A stretch of DNA of 64,000 nucleotides from Streptomyces lydicus (GTDB lineage Bacteria > Actinomycetota > Actinomycetes > Streptomycetales > Streptomycetaceae). The stretch is from NCBI RefSeq assembly GCF_000717345.1, contig NZ_JNZA01000015.1, positions 1-64,000 on the forward strand. Reading direction: 5' to 3'. The notes under the pieces were generated by a model, which had not been told where the DNA came from, did not search any database, and worked only from the letters and a program-made list of their open reading frames with translations. Made by a program: the position numbers and the translations under genes. This document shows positions 7,801 to 16,909 of this stretch, one piece after another; the first letter of the stretch is position 1, and every line of letters begins with the position of its first letter.

Positions 7801-9369
7801 TCAGATCCCTGGTGAGCCGACTCGCGTGTAGGTCTTCGGGGCGCTGGTGCCGCCGGGCGTGGTGACGGTGACAGTGACCGGCCCGGCGGCTCCGGGCAGG
7901 GCGTCGACGACAACGTGGCTGTCGGAGACGACCGTGAACCCGGCAGGCGCGCCGCCAACGAGCACCGTGGTCGCCTGGGCGAGGTTGGTGCCGGTGAGGG
8001 TGAAGGTGATGCCACCGGAGGCGGGCCCCTGACTTGGGATCAGAGTCGTGACAACGGGTGCCGGCAGGTAGGTGTAGGAGGCCGCGTTGCTCGTCCCGCC
8101 GACGGTACTGACGGTGACATCGGTCAGACCCGCGGCTCCCGCAGGAACCACAGCCGTGATCTGGGTGTCCGAGACCACCGTGAACGCTGACGCTGCGGTG
8201 GTACCGAAGCGCACCGCGGTGGCCTCGATGAGGTGGACACCGGTGAGGGTGACGGTGTTCCCGCCCGAGAGCGGGCCCGAGGGCGGGGCGACGCCGGTGA
8301 GGACCGGGGTGCTGACGTAGAAGTAGGCGCTCGGGAGGGTGCTGGTGCCGCCCGGGGTGGTGACGGTGACACCGATCGGCCCTGCGGTGGCCGCAGGCAC
8401 CACGGCGGTGATCTGGGTCGGGGAGACGACCGTGAAGGAAGTTGCCGGGGTGGCGCCGAAGGCGACCGCGGTGGCTCCGGTGAGGTTGGCGCCGGTGAGG
8501 GTGACGGTGTTCCCGCCCGAGGTGGGGCCCTGGTTGGGGCTGACGCCGCTCAGGATGGGAGCCGCGGAGTAGGTGTAGGAGATCCCGTTGCTGGTGCCGC
8601 CCGAGGTCGTGACGGTGACCGGTACGGTGCCGTTCCCGGCAGGGGCGACGGCAGTGATGTGGGTGTCGGAGACCACGGTGAAGGAGGCTGCGGGCGTGGC
8701 ACCGAACCGCACCGCGCTGGCAGTGGCCAGCCCCGTGCCGGTGAGTGTGACTGTTGTGCCGCCGGCCGTCGGGCCCGATGTGGGGGTCACCGAGGTCAGG
8801 GTGGGCACCGGAGCCGTCGTGTACGTGAATGGCACACCGTTACTCGTTCCTCCAGGTCCCGTCACGGTGACCTGCACCGTGCCGGATCCTGCAGGAGCTG
8901 TCGCTGTGATCTGTGTAGCGGAGTTGACCACGAACGAAGCCGGCGTAGCGCCGAACCGTACCGCGGTCGCGCCTGTGAACCCCGTGCCGGTGAGTGTGAC
9001 CGTCGTGCCGCCGGCCGACGGACCCGAAACAGGACTCACCGATGAGAGGACCGGCGCGAGCGTGGTGACGTAGGTGTAGGTGACGAATTGGTTGCTGGTG
9101 CCGATCGGGGTGGTGACGGTGACCTGCACTGTGCCGGTCCCGAGCGGGGTGGTGGCGGTGATCTGTGTGTCGGAGACGACGGTGAACGAGGGCGCCTGTG
9201 TGGCGCCGAATCGGACTGCTGTGGCGCCGGTGAAGCCGGTGCCGGTGACCGTCACGGTGGTACCACCCGCGGTGGAACCCGAGGTGGGTGAGACGGAAAT
9301 GACGGCGGGCGTGGCTGCGGCAAGGGCCTGCGCGGCGGAAGCGGTTGGCGAATGTGCTGAGCTATTCAC
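7801..9369 (-). CDS. Protein of six tandem IPT/TIG domains
   Basis: This 522-residue protein starts at GTG 9369, with GAAGGAA 8 bases upstream. After a 20-residue Ala/Ser-rich leader (ending AAQALAAATP) come six IPT/TIG domains of about 83 residues. Each opens with a variant of VSPTSGxxAGGTTVTVTGTGF, contains FTVVSDTQITA, and closes with VTVTTPGGTSN..TYTY. The N-terminal stretch lacks the basic start and hydrophobic core of a Sec signal, and no anchor is seen. It is the last of three codirectional genes (10410-11105, 9543-10286, 7801-9369), separated by 123 and 173 bp, so an operon is possible. Ligand-binding or fibre-like scaffolding is inferred from the fold only. Confidence 0.8.
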   Translation of the reverse strand: MNSSAHSPTASAAQALAAATPAVISVSPTSGSTAGGTTVTVTGTGFTGATAVRFGATQAPSFTVVSDTQITATTPLGTGTVQVTVTTPIGTSNQFVTYTYVTTLAPVLSSVSPVSGPSAGGTTVTLTGTGFTGATAVRFGATPASFVVNSATQITATAPAGSGTVQVTVTGPGGTSNGVPFTYTTAPVPTLTSVTPTSGPTAGGTTVTLTGTGLATASAVRFGATPAASFTVVSDTHITAVAPAGNGTVPVTVTTSGGTSNGISYTYSAAPILSGVSPNQGPTSGGNTVTLTGANLTGATAVAFGATPATSFTVVSPTQITAVVPAATAGPIGVTVTTPGGTSTLPSAYFYVSTPVLTGVAPPSGPLSGGNTVTLTGVHLIEATAVRFGTTAASAFTVVSDTQITAVVPAGAAGLTDVTVSTVGGTSNAASYTYLPAPVVTTLIPSQGPASGGITFTLTGTNLAQATTVLVGGAPAGFTVVSDSHVVVDALPGAAGPVTVTVTTPGGTSAPKTYTRVGSPGI

Positions 9370-9542
9370 GGCCGTGTTCCTTCGAGAGCGTGAGCCCCGG
9401 CCGGCCGCAGAAGAGATGCGCCGGGCCGAGGCTCGTGAGGGAAGTGAGGTGGGCCCGGGCAGGGGAAGGGCGCACCCTGTCCGGGCCTGATGTCCGCACG
9501 CCTGATGGCCATCACCAGGCCGTCAGCGGCTCAGATGGCGGG

Positions 9543-10286
9543 TCAGATGCCGGGCCCGGCCAGGTAGGTGTAGCCACCGGTGGCGGTGGCGCTACCACCG
9601 CTGGTGGTCACGGTGACGTCGGTGGCACCCACAGCCCCGGGCGGGGTGACGACGGAAAGGGTGCTGTCGTTGATGACGGAGAACGGTGCGGGCGTGGATC
9701 CGAAGGTGACCGACTGGGTGGTGGTGAAGTTCGTGCCGGGGATGGTCACCGCAGTTCCGCCGGACGCCGGGCCGGAGGCGGGGCTGAGCGTGCCCAGGGT
9801 GGGGCCGTCGACGTAGGTGTAGGTCAGACCGTTGTTGGTGCCGCCCGCGGTGGTGACACTGACGCTCACCGGCCCGGCCGCCGCGCCCGCCGGTACGGCG
9901 ACGGTCAGCTGGCCGTCGTTGACCACGGTCGGGGTCGCCGTGGCGGCACCGAAGTGCACCGCGGTGGCGGTGGTCAGGCCGGTGCCGTTGATGGTGACGG
10001 TATTCCCGCCGCCGGTGATGCCGGATACCGGGGAGATGCTGGACTTGAACGGTGCGCCGACGTAGAAGAACGACAGCGGGTTGCTGGTGCCGCCGGGGGT
10101 GGTCACGGTCACCGGAACCGTGCCGGTGCCGGACGGGCTGATGACGGTGACCGAGGTGGGGGTGTTGGCCGTGATGGTGGCTGTCTTGGTGCCGAAGTGC
10201 ACCGAGGTGGCGCCGCCGAGGTTGGTCCCGGTGATGGTGACGGTGGTTCCGCCTCCGGTTGATCCCTGGTTGGGGGAGATAGGCAT
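9543..10286 (-). CDS. Small protein of three IPT/TIG domains
   Basis: This 247-residue protein starts at ATG 10286, with GAAGGAG 7 bases upstream; the longer upstream frame has no such site. It consists of three IPT/TIG domains and almost nothing else. It begins directly in the first domain with MPISPNQGSTGGGTTVTITG and ends YTYLAGPGI. The second and third domains start at SISPVSGITGGG and LSPASGPASGG. No signal peptide, membrane segment or anchor is seen. It lies 123 bp downstream of the secreted beta-helix gene and 173 bp upstream of the six-TIG gene on the same strand. The N-terminus is nearly identical to that of the TIG/DUF3494 protein at 5902, which suggests duplication and domain shuffling. 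Confidence 0.8.
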   Translation of the reverse strand: MPISPNQGSTGGGTTVTITGTNLGGATSVHFGTKTATITANTPTSVTVISPSGTGTVPVTVTTPGGTSNPLSFFYVGAPFKSSISPVSGITGGGNTVTINGTGLTTATAVHFGAATATPTVVNDGQLTVAVPAGAAAGPVSVSVTTAGGTNNGLTYTYVDGPTLGTLSPASGPASGGTAVTIPGTNFTTTQSVTFGSTPAPFSVINDSTLSVVTPPGAVGATDVTVTTSGGSATATGGYTYLAGPGI

Positions 10287-10409
10287 GGTGTTGCTCCTTC
10301 GTTGTGGTGCCTGAGTGGGAATGACGAACCGTGACCGGACGGCTGTGTTCGCCGTCGCGGTGATGTGGGTTGTCTGGTGGAGCATTCGGCCGACAGGCCG
10401 GCCGGGCCG

Positions 10410-11105
10410 TCAGGTGCAGCCGATGACGCTGCCTGACGGAGCACAGTTGTCCGGGGTGTTGCCGCTCACCGTGGTGGCCAGCAAGTTCACGCCCCCGGAG
10501 TTGACGTAGATGCCGCCGCCCCCGCCGGAGGTGGCGGTGTTACCGGTGACGGAGCTGGCTGTCAGCGATACGGCGCCGTTGTCGTTGTAGATCCCGCCCC
10601 CGGCGACAGCGGTGTTGCCGGTCACGGAACTGGTGAGCAGGGAGACCGTGCCACCCAGGTTCGAGATGCCGCCGCCGGGGAAGGGGGGTACGGCACTGCC
10701 GCCTCGGACGGTGACCCCGACCAGGCTCAACTGGCCTTTGGTGCCTGGCACGTTCGCGGCACCTTGGACCTGCAGGACCCGGAAGGCCGGCGCGCTCGGG
10801 TCGCGGGTGATGGTGACGCCCATCCCCAGCAGGGTGATCGGGGTGGTGATGGGCGGTAGTCCCACCGGACCGGTGGGGGTGCTGCCGTGCGCGCTGGTGA
10901 GTTGGTAGGTGCAGAACGGAACGAGCGCCAGGGTGTCGCCGCCGGCCGCGTTGGCCGCAGTGATCGCGTTCACCAGCGAGGTTTCACTGCACAGCACAGG
11001 CGTCTGAGCGTGTGCCGTGTTCGGGACTGCGGCCAGCCCCGCGGTCAGCGCCACGGTCAGGGCGCAGACACCGAGGATGGAACGTAAAGTACGGGCAGTT
11101 CGCAT
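10410..11105 (-). CDS. Secreted beta-helix (polymorphic-repeat) protein
   Basis: This 231-residue protein starts at ATG 11105, with GGGGA 5 bases upstream. It has a clear Sec signal peptide: basic MRTARTLRS, a hydrophobic LGVCALTVALTAGLAAV core, and a likely AHA-QT cleavage site near residue 31. The mature part has the CSETSLVNAITAAN opening typical of parallel beta-helix and polymorphic outer-membrane-type proteins. It then has repeated SSVTGNTA..GGGIYN rungs and a C-terminal Cys pair (NCAPSGSVIGC). No catalytic residues of pectate lyases are evident. It is the only member of this gene cluster with an obvious export signal. The shared leader element lies 175-220 bp upstream at 11281-11323, and it may head an operon with the two TIG genes downstream. 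Confidence 0.75.
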   Translation of the reverse strand: MRTARTLRSILGVCALTVALTAGLAAVPNTAHAQTPVLCSETSLVNAITAANAAGGDTLALVPFCTYQLTSAHGSTPTGPVGLPPITTPITLLGMGVTITRDPSAPAFRVLQVQGAANVPGTKGQLSLVGVTVRGGSAVPPFPGGGISNLGGTVSLLTSSVTGNTAVAGGGIYNDNGAVSLTASSVTGNTATSGGGGGIYVNSGGVNLLATTVSGNTPDNCAPSGSVIGCT

Positions 11106-11280
11106 GGCGTCCCCAGGGAGAGGTGACGTGAGCCGCCAAACCAGCCGATGTCGATGAACGGCACCGGATGATGCATTCACTTCCTCTGCGCGGGAGGACA
11201 CCCGCCGCGGCACCAGGTATGTACCGCCGCCTACGCTCTCAAGTGGGATCAGCAAAGGTAGGCCAAGCTGCCCTCCCCCG

Positions 11281-11323
11281 AGAGGATGGGCGGCCCACCG
11301 GATTGGATGGTCATCAGTAACCC
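11281..11323 (-). promoter_or_regulatory. Shared leader element upstream of beta-helix gene (copy B)
   Basis: On the minus strand, GGGTTACTG (11323-11315) is followed by GGTGGGCCGCCCAT (ending 11286) and a partly self-complementary CCTCTCGGGGGAGGGC. TTGCAG lies 19 bases before TTACTG. It matches copies A, C and D in order, orientation and position 5' of a beta-structure gene. Confidence 0.55.
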
Positions 11324-12000
11324 ACCCGAGTGAGCGCACCTGCAATGCCCTTGACGCCGCATCACCCATATGGCAGAGCGCGCACCGTTCGAGAGACGCA
11401 ACGTCGGCAGTGATACGTGGCCCGGCCGCCGTTCCCCGTCCGCCGCCGAGCGCGACACGCCCAGCAAGCCCATGACAAAAAACCCGAGTTTGTCGCTGGC
11501 GGACAGACCTTGCCGGATGGCAACGAGGGGCGGCACCAGGCGAGTGCGATCAGCGACTCGTCGCAGAGGGCCCGGGTAACGAACCCAAAGTCCATATCCC
11601 GGCCGCTCGCGGTCGCACCGGCCGCGTCACGGCTACCTCGTCGACACCGCCGGCCAACTCAGCCCACGCCGCGGTCTGTCGACGTGTGCGTGGCACCTTC
11701 GCAAAGCGACGACGCCAGGTTGCCCTGGGGCCTGCCGTCCGACCGGCGGCCGAGGTCAGCGTGTTGGACGGGGCCAATGACGACGGCTACCTGCTGTACA
11801 CCACTCTCGAGCCGGACGGTGGACCGGTTGTCAGCGATGCCTTGCCACGCTGCGGGGTTCTGCGAGCGAGGAAGACGTGCCGATCAGCCGGCGCCAAATC
11901 ACCCATCGCACCGGCTGATCGAGCCAAGCCTCCACTCTCAAGCGACCCCACATCGGGACCGTTTGCACTGCCGCCTAGAGTGTGACTGGGCGGCAGGCAT
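11324..12000. other. Region without recognisable gene
   Basis: About 680 bp between the beta-helix leader and the unknown decayed frame. Several frames overlap on both strands. One plus-strand frame (around 11690-11880) reads AEVSVLDGANDDGYLLYTTL, which looks protein-like, but it matches nothing I know and quickly loses character. It is treated as decayed sequence. Confidence 0.4.
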
Positions 12001-12477
12001 TCAATTGTCGCCACACCTCGTGGGGTGGGCACTTGGTCGGCCCGCTTGGCGCCACCAAGCCAAGCCGATTGACTCATATGCCAGCGATGGGCGCCGGTAG
12101 CGAGCCACCCGCATGGAGTAGTAGCGGGCTTCGTCCCCTCCGAAGAGGAAATTCGACAGACCGCGGTCGGTGGTGCGAGTTGGGAGCTGGTGGGTCTCGG
12201 ACCGAGGGTTGATCGCCAGCAAGGTGTGATCGTTCCACGGTACGACGCCGGAGCACCTGCCCCACTCCCTGTACTGCAGGGCGGCTGCAACGGGAGCGGC
12301 TTCCGGACACGGCTCTTCATCAATGGCCGAGTCAAGCGGGGTGTCGCCGGCAAGGTTGTCGGGTTCCTCGCCGAAGTGGGTGCCGAAGGCCAATGGATCT
12401 CGTAGGGCTCTTCGTTGATGCGGACGATGCGCAGCGGCCGTGCAGTCGGTGGACGTGAACGACGAGGCGATGTCCAT
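12001..12477 (-). pseudogene. Unknown decayed gene
   Basis: The minus-strand frame holds a stretch with natural-looking composition: FGTHFGEEPDNLAGDTPL, VVPWNDHTLLAINPRSETHQ and NFLFGGDEARYYSMRVARYR. The upstream part, RIVRINEEPYEIHWP, appears in a neighbouring frame, so a frameshift near 12390 is likely. I do not recognise the family, and no ribosome site was found. It lies between two TIG genes on the same strand. Confidence 0.3.
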
Positions 12478-12634
12478 CGAGTTCCGTAGTAGTGCCGGGG
12501 CGGATTGTGATCGTCGTGCGGCACCGCCGCGTGGTGCCCGGAACCGGTTACATGGCGGACGATCGCCCCTTGAGGATCACGCCGTCGACCGGCCCGAGCA
12601 CCCCGCCCCAGTCCGCGCCAACGAAGTGGGAACT

Positions 12635-13648
12635 TCAGGTTGGAAGCGGCTCATCGGGATTCACCATCAGGTGTAGGTGAAGCGCACGGGGTTGCTGGTG
12701 CCGGCGGGTGTGGTGACTGTGACGGGCACCGTTCCGGTTCCGGACGGGACGACAGCGAGGATGACGTTGTCTGTAGGTGAACGACTCGCCATTGCTGGTG
12801 CCACCGGGCGTGGTGACCCTTACCGGCACCGTCCCGGTCCCGGGCGGAGTGGTGATCCCGATGATGGTGTCGGAGGCAACCGTGAAGTCGGCCGCCGGGG
12901 TACCACCGAAGTCAACCGCCGTCGCGCCGGTGAAACCGGAGCCCACGGCGATGATGTCGCTGCCACCGGCCGGATCGCCCGCCTGCGGCGCAATCGCCTT
13001 GAGGACCGGTGCCGAGACGTAGGTGAAGCGCACGGGGTTGCTGGTGCCGGCGGGTGTGGTGACTGTGACGGGCACCGTTCCGGTTCCGGACGGGACGACA
13101 GCGAGGATGACGTTGTCCACTGCCACGAGCTTGGGCGGCAGTGAGGCGCTGTAGGTGAACGACTCGCCATTGCTGGTGCCACCGGGCGTGGTGACCCTTA
13201 CCGGCACCGTCCCGGCCCCGGGCGGAGTGGTGATCCCGATGATGGTGTCGGAGGCAACCGTGAAGTCGGCCGCCGCGGTACCACCGAAGTCAACCGCCGT
13301 CGCGCCGGTGAAACCGGAGCCCACAGCGATGATGCCGCTGCCACCGGCCGGATCGCCCGCCTGCGGCGCAATCGCCTTGAGGACCGGTGATTCCGCTGAT
13401 CCGGCGTAGGAGTATGTGAGGCTGTTGCTGGGGCGTCCGGCAGTGACAACGCTGACCTGAACGCTTCCACTTCCGGGCGGCGCAACCGCCGTGATCGTGG
13501 TGTCGGAGGTGACGGTGAAGCTTGGGGCCGAAGCGGCGTCGAAGGTGACATCGCTGGTAGCGGCGAGCCCGCAGCCGCTGATGGCGACGGTATTGCCGCC
13601 TGCGGCTGGGCCCGTGCTCGGGTGGAGAGCGGTGATGTGGGCAGACAT
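12635..13648 (-). CDS. IPT/TIG protein with internal module duplication and frameshifted tail
   Basis: The frame is 337 residues from ATG 13648 (GAAGG about 9 bases upstream). It starts MSAHITALHPSTGPAAGGN and has a first TIG domain. Two near-identical modules follow (LKAIAPQAGDPAGGS ... GESFTY), about 378 bp apart at the DNA level, separated by a half module (NVILAVVPSGTGTVPVTVTT). In the last copy, 31 bp present in the first copy are missing (at about 12770), shifting the frame. The final 50 residues (RQRHPRCRPVRN...) are therefore frameshift product, while the lost frame would give SNPVRFTYT and a stop near 12672. The body is intact, so a truncated-tail protein may still be made. No signal peptide is seen. 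Confidence 0.65.
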   Translation of the reverse strand: MSAHITALHPSTGPAAGGNTVAISGCGLAATSDVTFDAASAPSFTVTSDTTITAVAPPGSGSVQVSVVTAGRPSNSLTYSYAGSAESPVLKAIAPQAGDPAGGSGIIAVGSGFTGATAVDFGGTAAADFTVASDTIIGITTPPGAGTVPVRVTTPGGTSNGESFTYSASLPPKLVAVDNVILAVVPSGTGTVPVTVTTPAGTSNPVRFTYVSAPVLKAIAPQAGDPAGGSDIIAVGSGFTGATAVDFGGTPAADFTVASDTIIGITTPPGTGTVPVRVTTPGGTSNGESFTYRQRHPRCRPVRNRNGARHSHHTRRHQQPRALHLHLMVNPDEPLPT

Positions 13649-13685
13649 GCCATAGCCTTCTTTCCCTCGTAGGCGATCAGTTCGC

Positions 13686-13707
13686 GCGCAGGTCGGCTGA
13701 CCTGCGC
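13686..13707. promoter_or_regulatory. Perfect inverted repeat upstream of TIG gene
   Basis: GCGCAGGTC and GACCTGCGC are perfect 9-bp arms around GGCT, 38 bp before the ATG at 13648. They could be an operator or a leader hairpin. No similar sequence was noticed at the other TIG genes. Confidence 0.5.
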
Positions 13708-14481
13708 AAAGAAGCCAGCCGCATCGGAACCGCGAGGCAACAGGCCGTCAGATGGAGGAGGAATGCGCTCGATTGCGAAGCGGCCTCAACCGATTGAACT
13801 GAACCTGTCCATACGAGGGGAAGGAGTGAGTTCACGCTCGATGAAGCATATGTGGTGAATGCGATTACCTTATAAGACCTCGGGAGTGGGGAAGCTCGCC
13901 GCTCTTCCCGGCTCTTCCGGCATACGACTATCCCGGTCGCTTCGCTCCCCAAGCGCCTGGCCAATACCTCCGCCAGATGCTGCGGCCGCTCCCCAAGTTG
14001 CCCGAGTGGTACGGCAGGAGAAGCGTCGGCGAGGATCATCAGCCTCCACGGGATTCTCATGCCGGACAGGAGCTGGTCCTCGGCGCGGGCCATCGACACG
14101 TCGGAGTTGTCGTGTTCGAGGCCGAAGTTGGCGGCCGGACCGCAGCAGCCGCCCCGGGGCGCCACTGGCCTCGGGTACCCATGGATGGATGCTCTGCTCG
14201 GGTTGATGCGCAGATGGGGGCGGTTCCTGCGGCGGTGGTGATATCGAGTTCAAGGGGTGCGGAAGGGGGTACAGGGCGTTTTTCATACGGTGTGAAGTGC
14301 CTCCAATCCGCCTGCCAGTGTGCCCACTTCTTCGGTTTACTGCTTCGGGCCGGGGAACTCGACGTATATGGGCTCGCCTTCAAAGGTCGCCCCGCGCAAC
14401 GTGTTTCCGCTAGGCGTCGAGTATCCGGACTCGGCAGACGAGCAATCGCCTGCTACATCCTGCTCAGGAAATGGGTGCACG
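13708..14481. other. Intergenic region between divergent TIG and propeller genes
   Basis: About 770 bp separate the minus-strand TIG gene from the plus-strand propeller gene. A minus-strand frame (13677-14165) includes IPWRLMILADASPAVPLGQL but no recognised domain or ribosome site. The region probably holds the two divergent promoters. The clear GGGTTA...GGCCGCCCAT element is absent; only a weak GGGTTGATG is present near 14200. Confidence 0.4.
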
Positions 14482-16173
14482 ATGAAGGCACAGGAAACAA
14501 CCACGCCCCCAAGACCGTCGATTCACGACGCCTCGGCAACTCTTGCCGCCCCGTCCCCGCAAGTAATCGCGACACTCCCGGCGGGGACCAAGCCGCTGGG
14601 AGTGGCGACCAGCCCTCTGGGGCCGCCGCTCGCTTACGCGGCCAGTAACGCCTCGGGGACCGTCAGCATTCTCGATACCGGAACGCTCACGATCTCCACC
14701 CCTGCGGCCCCGTTGATCGCTCCCGCAGGGGTCGCGCTCACCCCGGACAATGTCTACCTCTACGTGGCCAACAGTGGGGGGAACACTGTCAGTGTGGTGC
14801 AGCGCAATCTCTTTGCAGTCACCAACACGATCGGGGTGGGGAAAAGCCCCTTCGGTATCCAGGTGAGCCCCGACGGCCTGTTCGCCTACGTCGCCAACCA
14901 GAACTCGAACACCCTCAGTGTCATCAGCACCGTCACCCGCGCCGTCGTCGCGACCATCCCGGTCGGGATCAAGCCCACATGGGTGGTAGCCGCCCCCAAC
15001 GACCTGGAGGTGTATGTGACCAACCAGGGCGGTAACTCGCTCAGTGTGATCAGCACGGTCACCAACACGGTCGTGGCGACCATCACTGGCCTGTCGGCTC
15101 CCTATGGCGCAGCGATCACCAACGACAGCCGGTACCTGTACGTGGCCAACAGCACCGCGAACACCGTCAGCGTCATTGACACCGTCAGCCGGACAATCAT
15201 CGCCACCATCCCCGTGGGCACCACGCCGTGGGGCGTGACGGTCACCCCGGACAACAGCCACGTCTACGTGGCGAACAACGGCTCCGACACGGTCAGCTAT
15301 ATCGACACCGCCACCAACACCGTGAGCAGCACCGTCGCTGTCGGCCATCAGCCGACCGGCGTCGGGGTCGCCGCCAGTGGGCTGACCGCGTACGTGTCCA
15401 ACAACGGCGCGAACACCGTCACCATCCTGGCGCTCATCAACATGATCAGTCCCCCGGCGGGGCCGGAGGCCGGCGGCAACATCGTGACCGTCACCGGCAC
15501 CAACCTGGCCGGTGCCACCGCGGTGAAATTCGACCAGGTGCCCGGCACCATCATGGCCAACACGCCCAACCAGATTCTCGTGGTCCCCCCACCCGGCGTC
15601 GGTGTCGCCCTGCTGACCGTCACCACTCCGGGAGGCACCAGCAATCCCAAACCGTACGTCTACGCTCCGGGCAGCGAGCTGGACAGTCTGGTCCCGGGAA
15701 CCGGCCCGACCGCCGGCAGGAACATCATCAGCATCAAGGGGAACAGGTTCAGCACCGCCACGCAGGTGCGGTTCGGCTCGGTGCCCGCCGTGCCCACCGT
15801 GGTCAGTGACCAGTTGATCACCGTCACCGTCCCACCTGCCGCCACACCCGGCCTGGTTCCCGTCACCGTCACCACGGCTGGCGGTATCACCCCTCAACCC
15901 ATCACCTACGCGTACATCGATCCGCCCTTCCTCAGCGCCGTGAGCCCGAGCACCGGCCCGGTCCCCGGCGGGAACGTCATCAACCTCTACGGCCTGAACC
16001 TGTCGACGACCAGCCTGGTCACGTTCAACGATGCGCCTGTTCAGTACAGCGTCCAGTCCGACACCGTCCTGACCGTCGTCGTGCCCCCGAGCCCAGCCGC
16101 CGGAACGGTGGACATCACCGTCACTACCGACTCCGGTACGAGCACGCTCACCAGCGCCTACGTCTACGTCTGA
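14482..16173 (+). CDS. Seven-repeat YVTN-type beta-propeller protein with three IPT/TIG domains
   Basis: The 563-residue protein starts at ATG 14482, with AGGAA about 11 bases upstream. The frame is open 54 codons earlier, but without a better site and with non-family sequence. Residues about 25-330 hold seven repeats with cores like PDGLFAYVANQNSNTLSVIS and VATIPVGIKPTWVVAAPN. Three IPT/TIG domains follow (MISPPAGPEAGGN, LVPGTGPTAGRN, VSPSTGPVPGGN), ending with SAYVYV. The architecture equals that of the gene at 2928, but the repeat sequences differ enough to rule out a recent copy. No signal peptide or anchor is seen. A binding or scaffold role is inferred from the folds. Confidence 0.8.
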   Translation: MKAQETTTPPRPSIHDASATLAAPSPQVIATLPAGTKPLGVATSPLGPPLAYAASNASGTVSILDTGTLTISTPAAPLIAPAGVALTPDNVYLYVANSGGNTVSVVQRNLFAVTNTIGVGKSPFGIQVSPDGLFAYVANQNSNTLSVISTVTRAVVATIPVGIKPTWVVAAPNDLEVYVTNQGGNSLSVISTVTNTVVATITGLSAPYGAAITNDSRYLYVANSTANTVSVIDTVSRTIIATIPVGTTPWGVTVTPDNSHVYVANNGSDTVSYIDTATNTVSSTVAVGHQPTGVGVAASGLTAYVSNNGANTVTILALINMISPPAGPEAGGNIVTVTGTNLAGATAVKFDQVPGTIMANTPNQILVVPPPGVGVALLTVTTPGGTSNPKPYVYAPGSELDSLVPGTGPTAGRNIISIKGNRFSTATQVRFGSVPAVPTVVSDQLITVTVPPAATPGLVPVTVTTAGGITPQPITYAYIDPPFLSAVSPSTGPVPGGNVINLYGLNLSTTSLVTFNDAPVQYSVQSDTVLTVVVPPSPAAGTVDITVTTDSGTSTLTSAYVYV

Positions 16174-16209
16174 GCCACGAACCGGGGAGCGGGGCCGCTG
16201 GTTCGGCTC
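16172..16209. terminator. Probable terminator hairpin after propeller/TIG gene
   Basis: GAGCC..GAACC pairs with GGTTC.GGCTC around a GC-rich loop, overlapping the stop codon of the upstream gene. The stem has a 2-base bulge on one side. Confidence 0.4.
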
Positions 16210-16480
16210 GGGTGAGGCGCCGCAGCAGAATGCTGGTGAGGGGAGGCAGGAACTCCTGCAGCCGGTGTTCGACGTACCGCCGGCGTGGCGCGGGTCAGGC
16301 ATCCTCGCTGCTGAGCGCCTGTCCCCAGTTGGCCGACCGCAACGTCCATGGCGGCTACGGCCGCCATGGTGAGCGAATTGAAGAGTTATCTGGACACCAT
16401 TGCGGGTGTTCAAGGAGGGCAACGAGGTGAAGTGGACCGAGAACGTCCAGCAGACGCAGCAGGCAGGTCCGCTTGCGCCC
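16210..16480. other. Region without recognisable gene
   Basis: About 270 bp with short overlapping frames. Nothing recognised. Confidence 0.35.
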
Positions 16481-16690
16481 AACTACTGGGTGACCACCTC
16501 CGGTCGGCCGTGCTGGGGGGGGAGCGCCCACGACTCCGCCAGCCGGTGCCCTGCGACCAGCTCCTTCAGCCGCGCACGGCGCTCCGCGTACGGCCGGGCC
16601 AGCAGCTCCTCCCCTTCCGCTGTGGTAACCGGCGCCGCCCCTCGTTCGTAGTGTGGCCTGGCTGCCTGTGGGGAGAAGGCGAGCACGCCT
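16481..16690 (-). pseudogene. Fragment resembling ATP-dependent DNA ligase
   Basis: The minus-strand frame contains LLARPYAERRARLKELVAGH, then LAESWALPP. This resembles the conserved stretch (PYaeRRarLeeL) between the catalytic and OB domains of actinomycete ATP-dependent ligases. Only about 65 residues remain, with no catalytic Lys motif. It may be a leftover of an accessory repair locus together with the Ku-like remnant at 34.6-35.2 kb. The match is short and could be coincidental. Confidence 0.35.
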
Positions 16691-16909
16691 GGGCCTGGCG
16701 CTGAGGCTGACGGCGACGTGAGCGCGGCGGCGATCTGGTGCCGTGGACGCAGCCGCCCGCGCAGCGCGACGGTGGTCCCAGCGGCGCGCTGGGGACCACG
16801 GCTGGTCCCTGTAGCTGATTACTAGGAGTGCCGCCGTGTGCTACGCCTTCGGTTTACGCCGGGACGCAGTCCATCGCGCGGCTCATTCGATGGCGTATGA
16901 GGACCGGGC
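16691..16909. other. Region without recognisable gene
   Basis: About 220 bp. No coding or structural feature recognised. Confidence 0.35.

Noticed and set aside
7801..10286. Periodic GTGGTGACGGTGAC-type repeats as possible DNA-level regulatory repeats
   Set aside because: They are codons of the conserved VTVTTPGGT strand in TIG domains; periodicity equals domain length.
14464..16482. 672-residue minus-strand frame opposite the second propeller/TIG gene
   Set aside because: Same reason: mirrored repeats, no signal, no domain.
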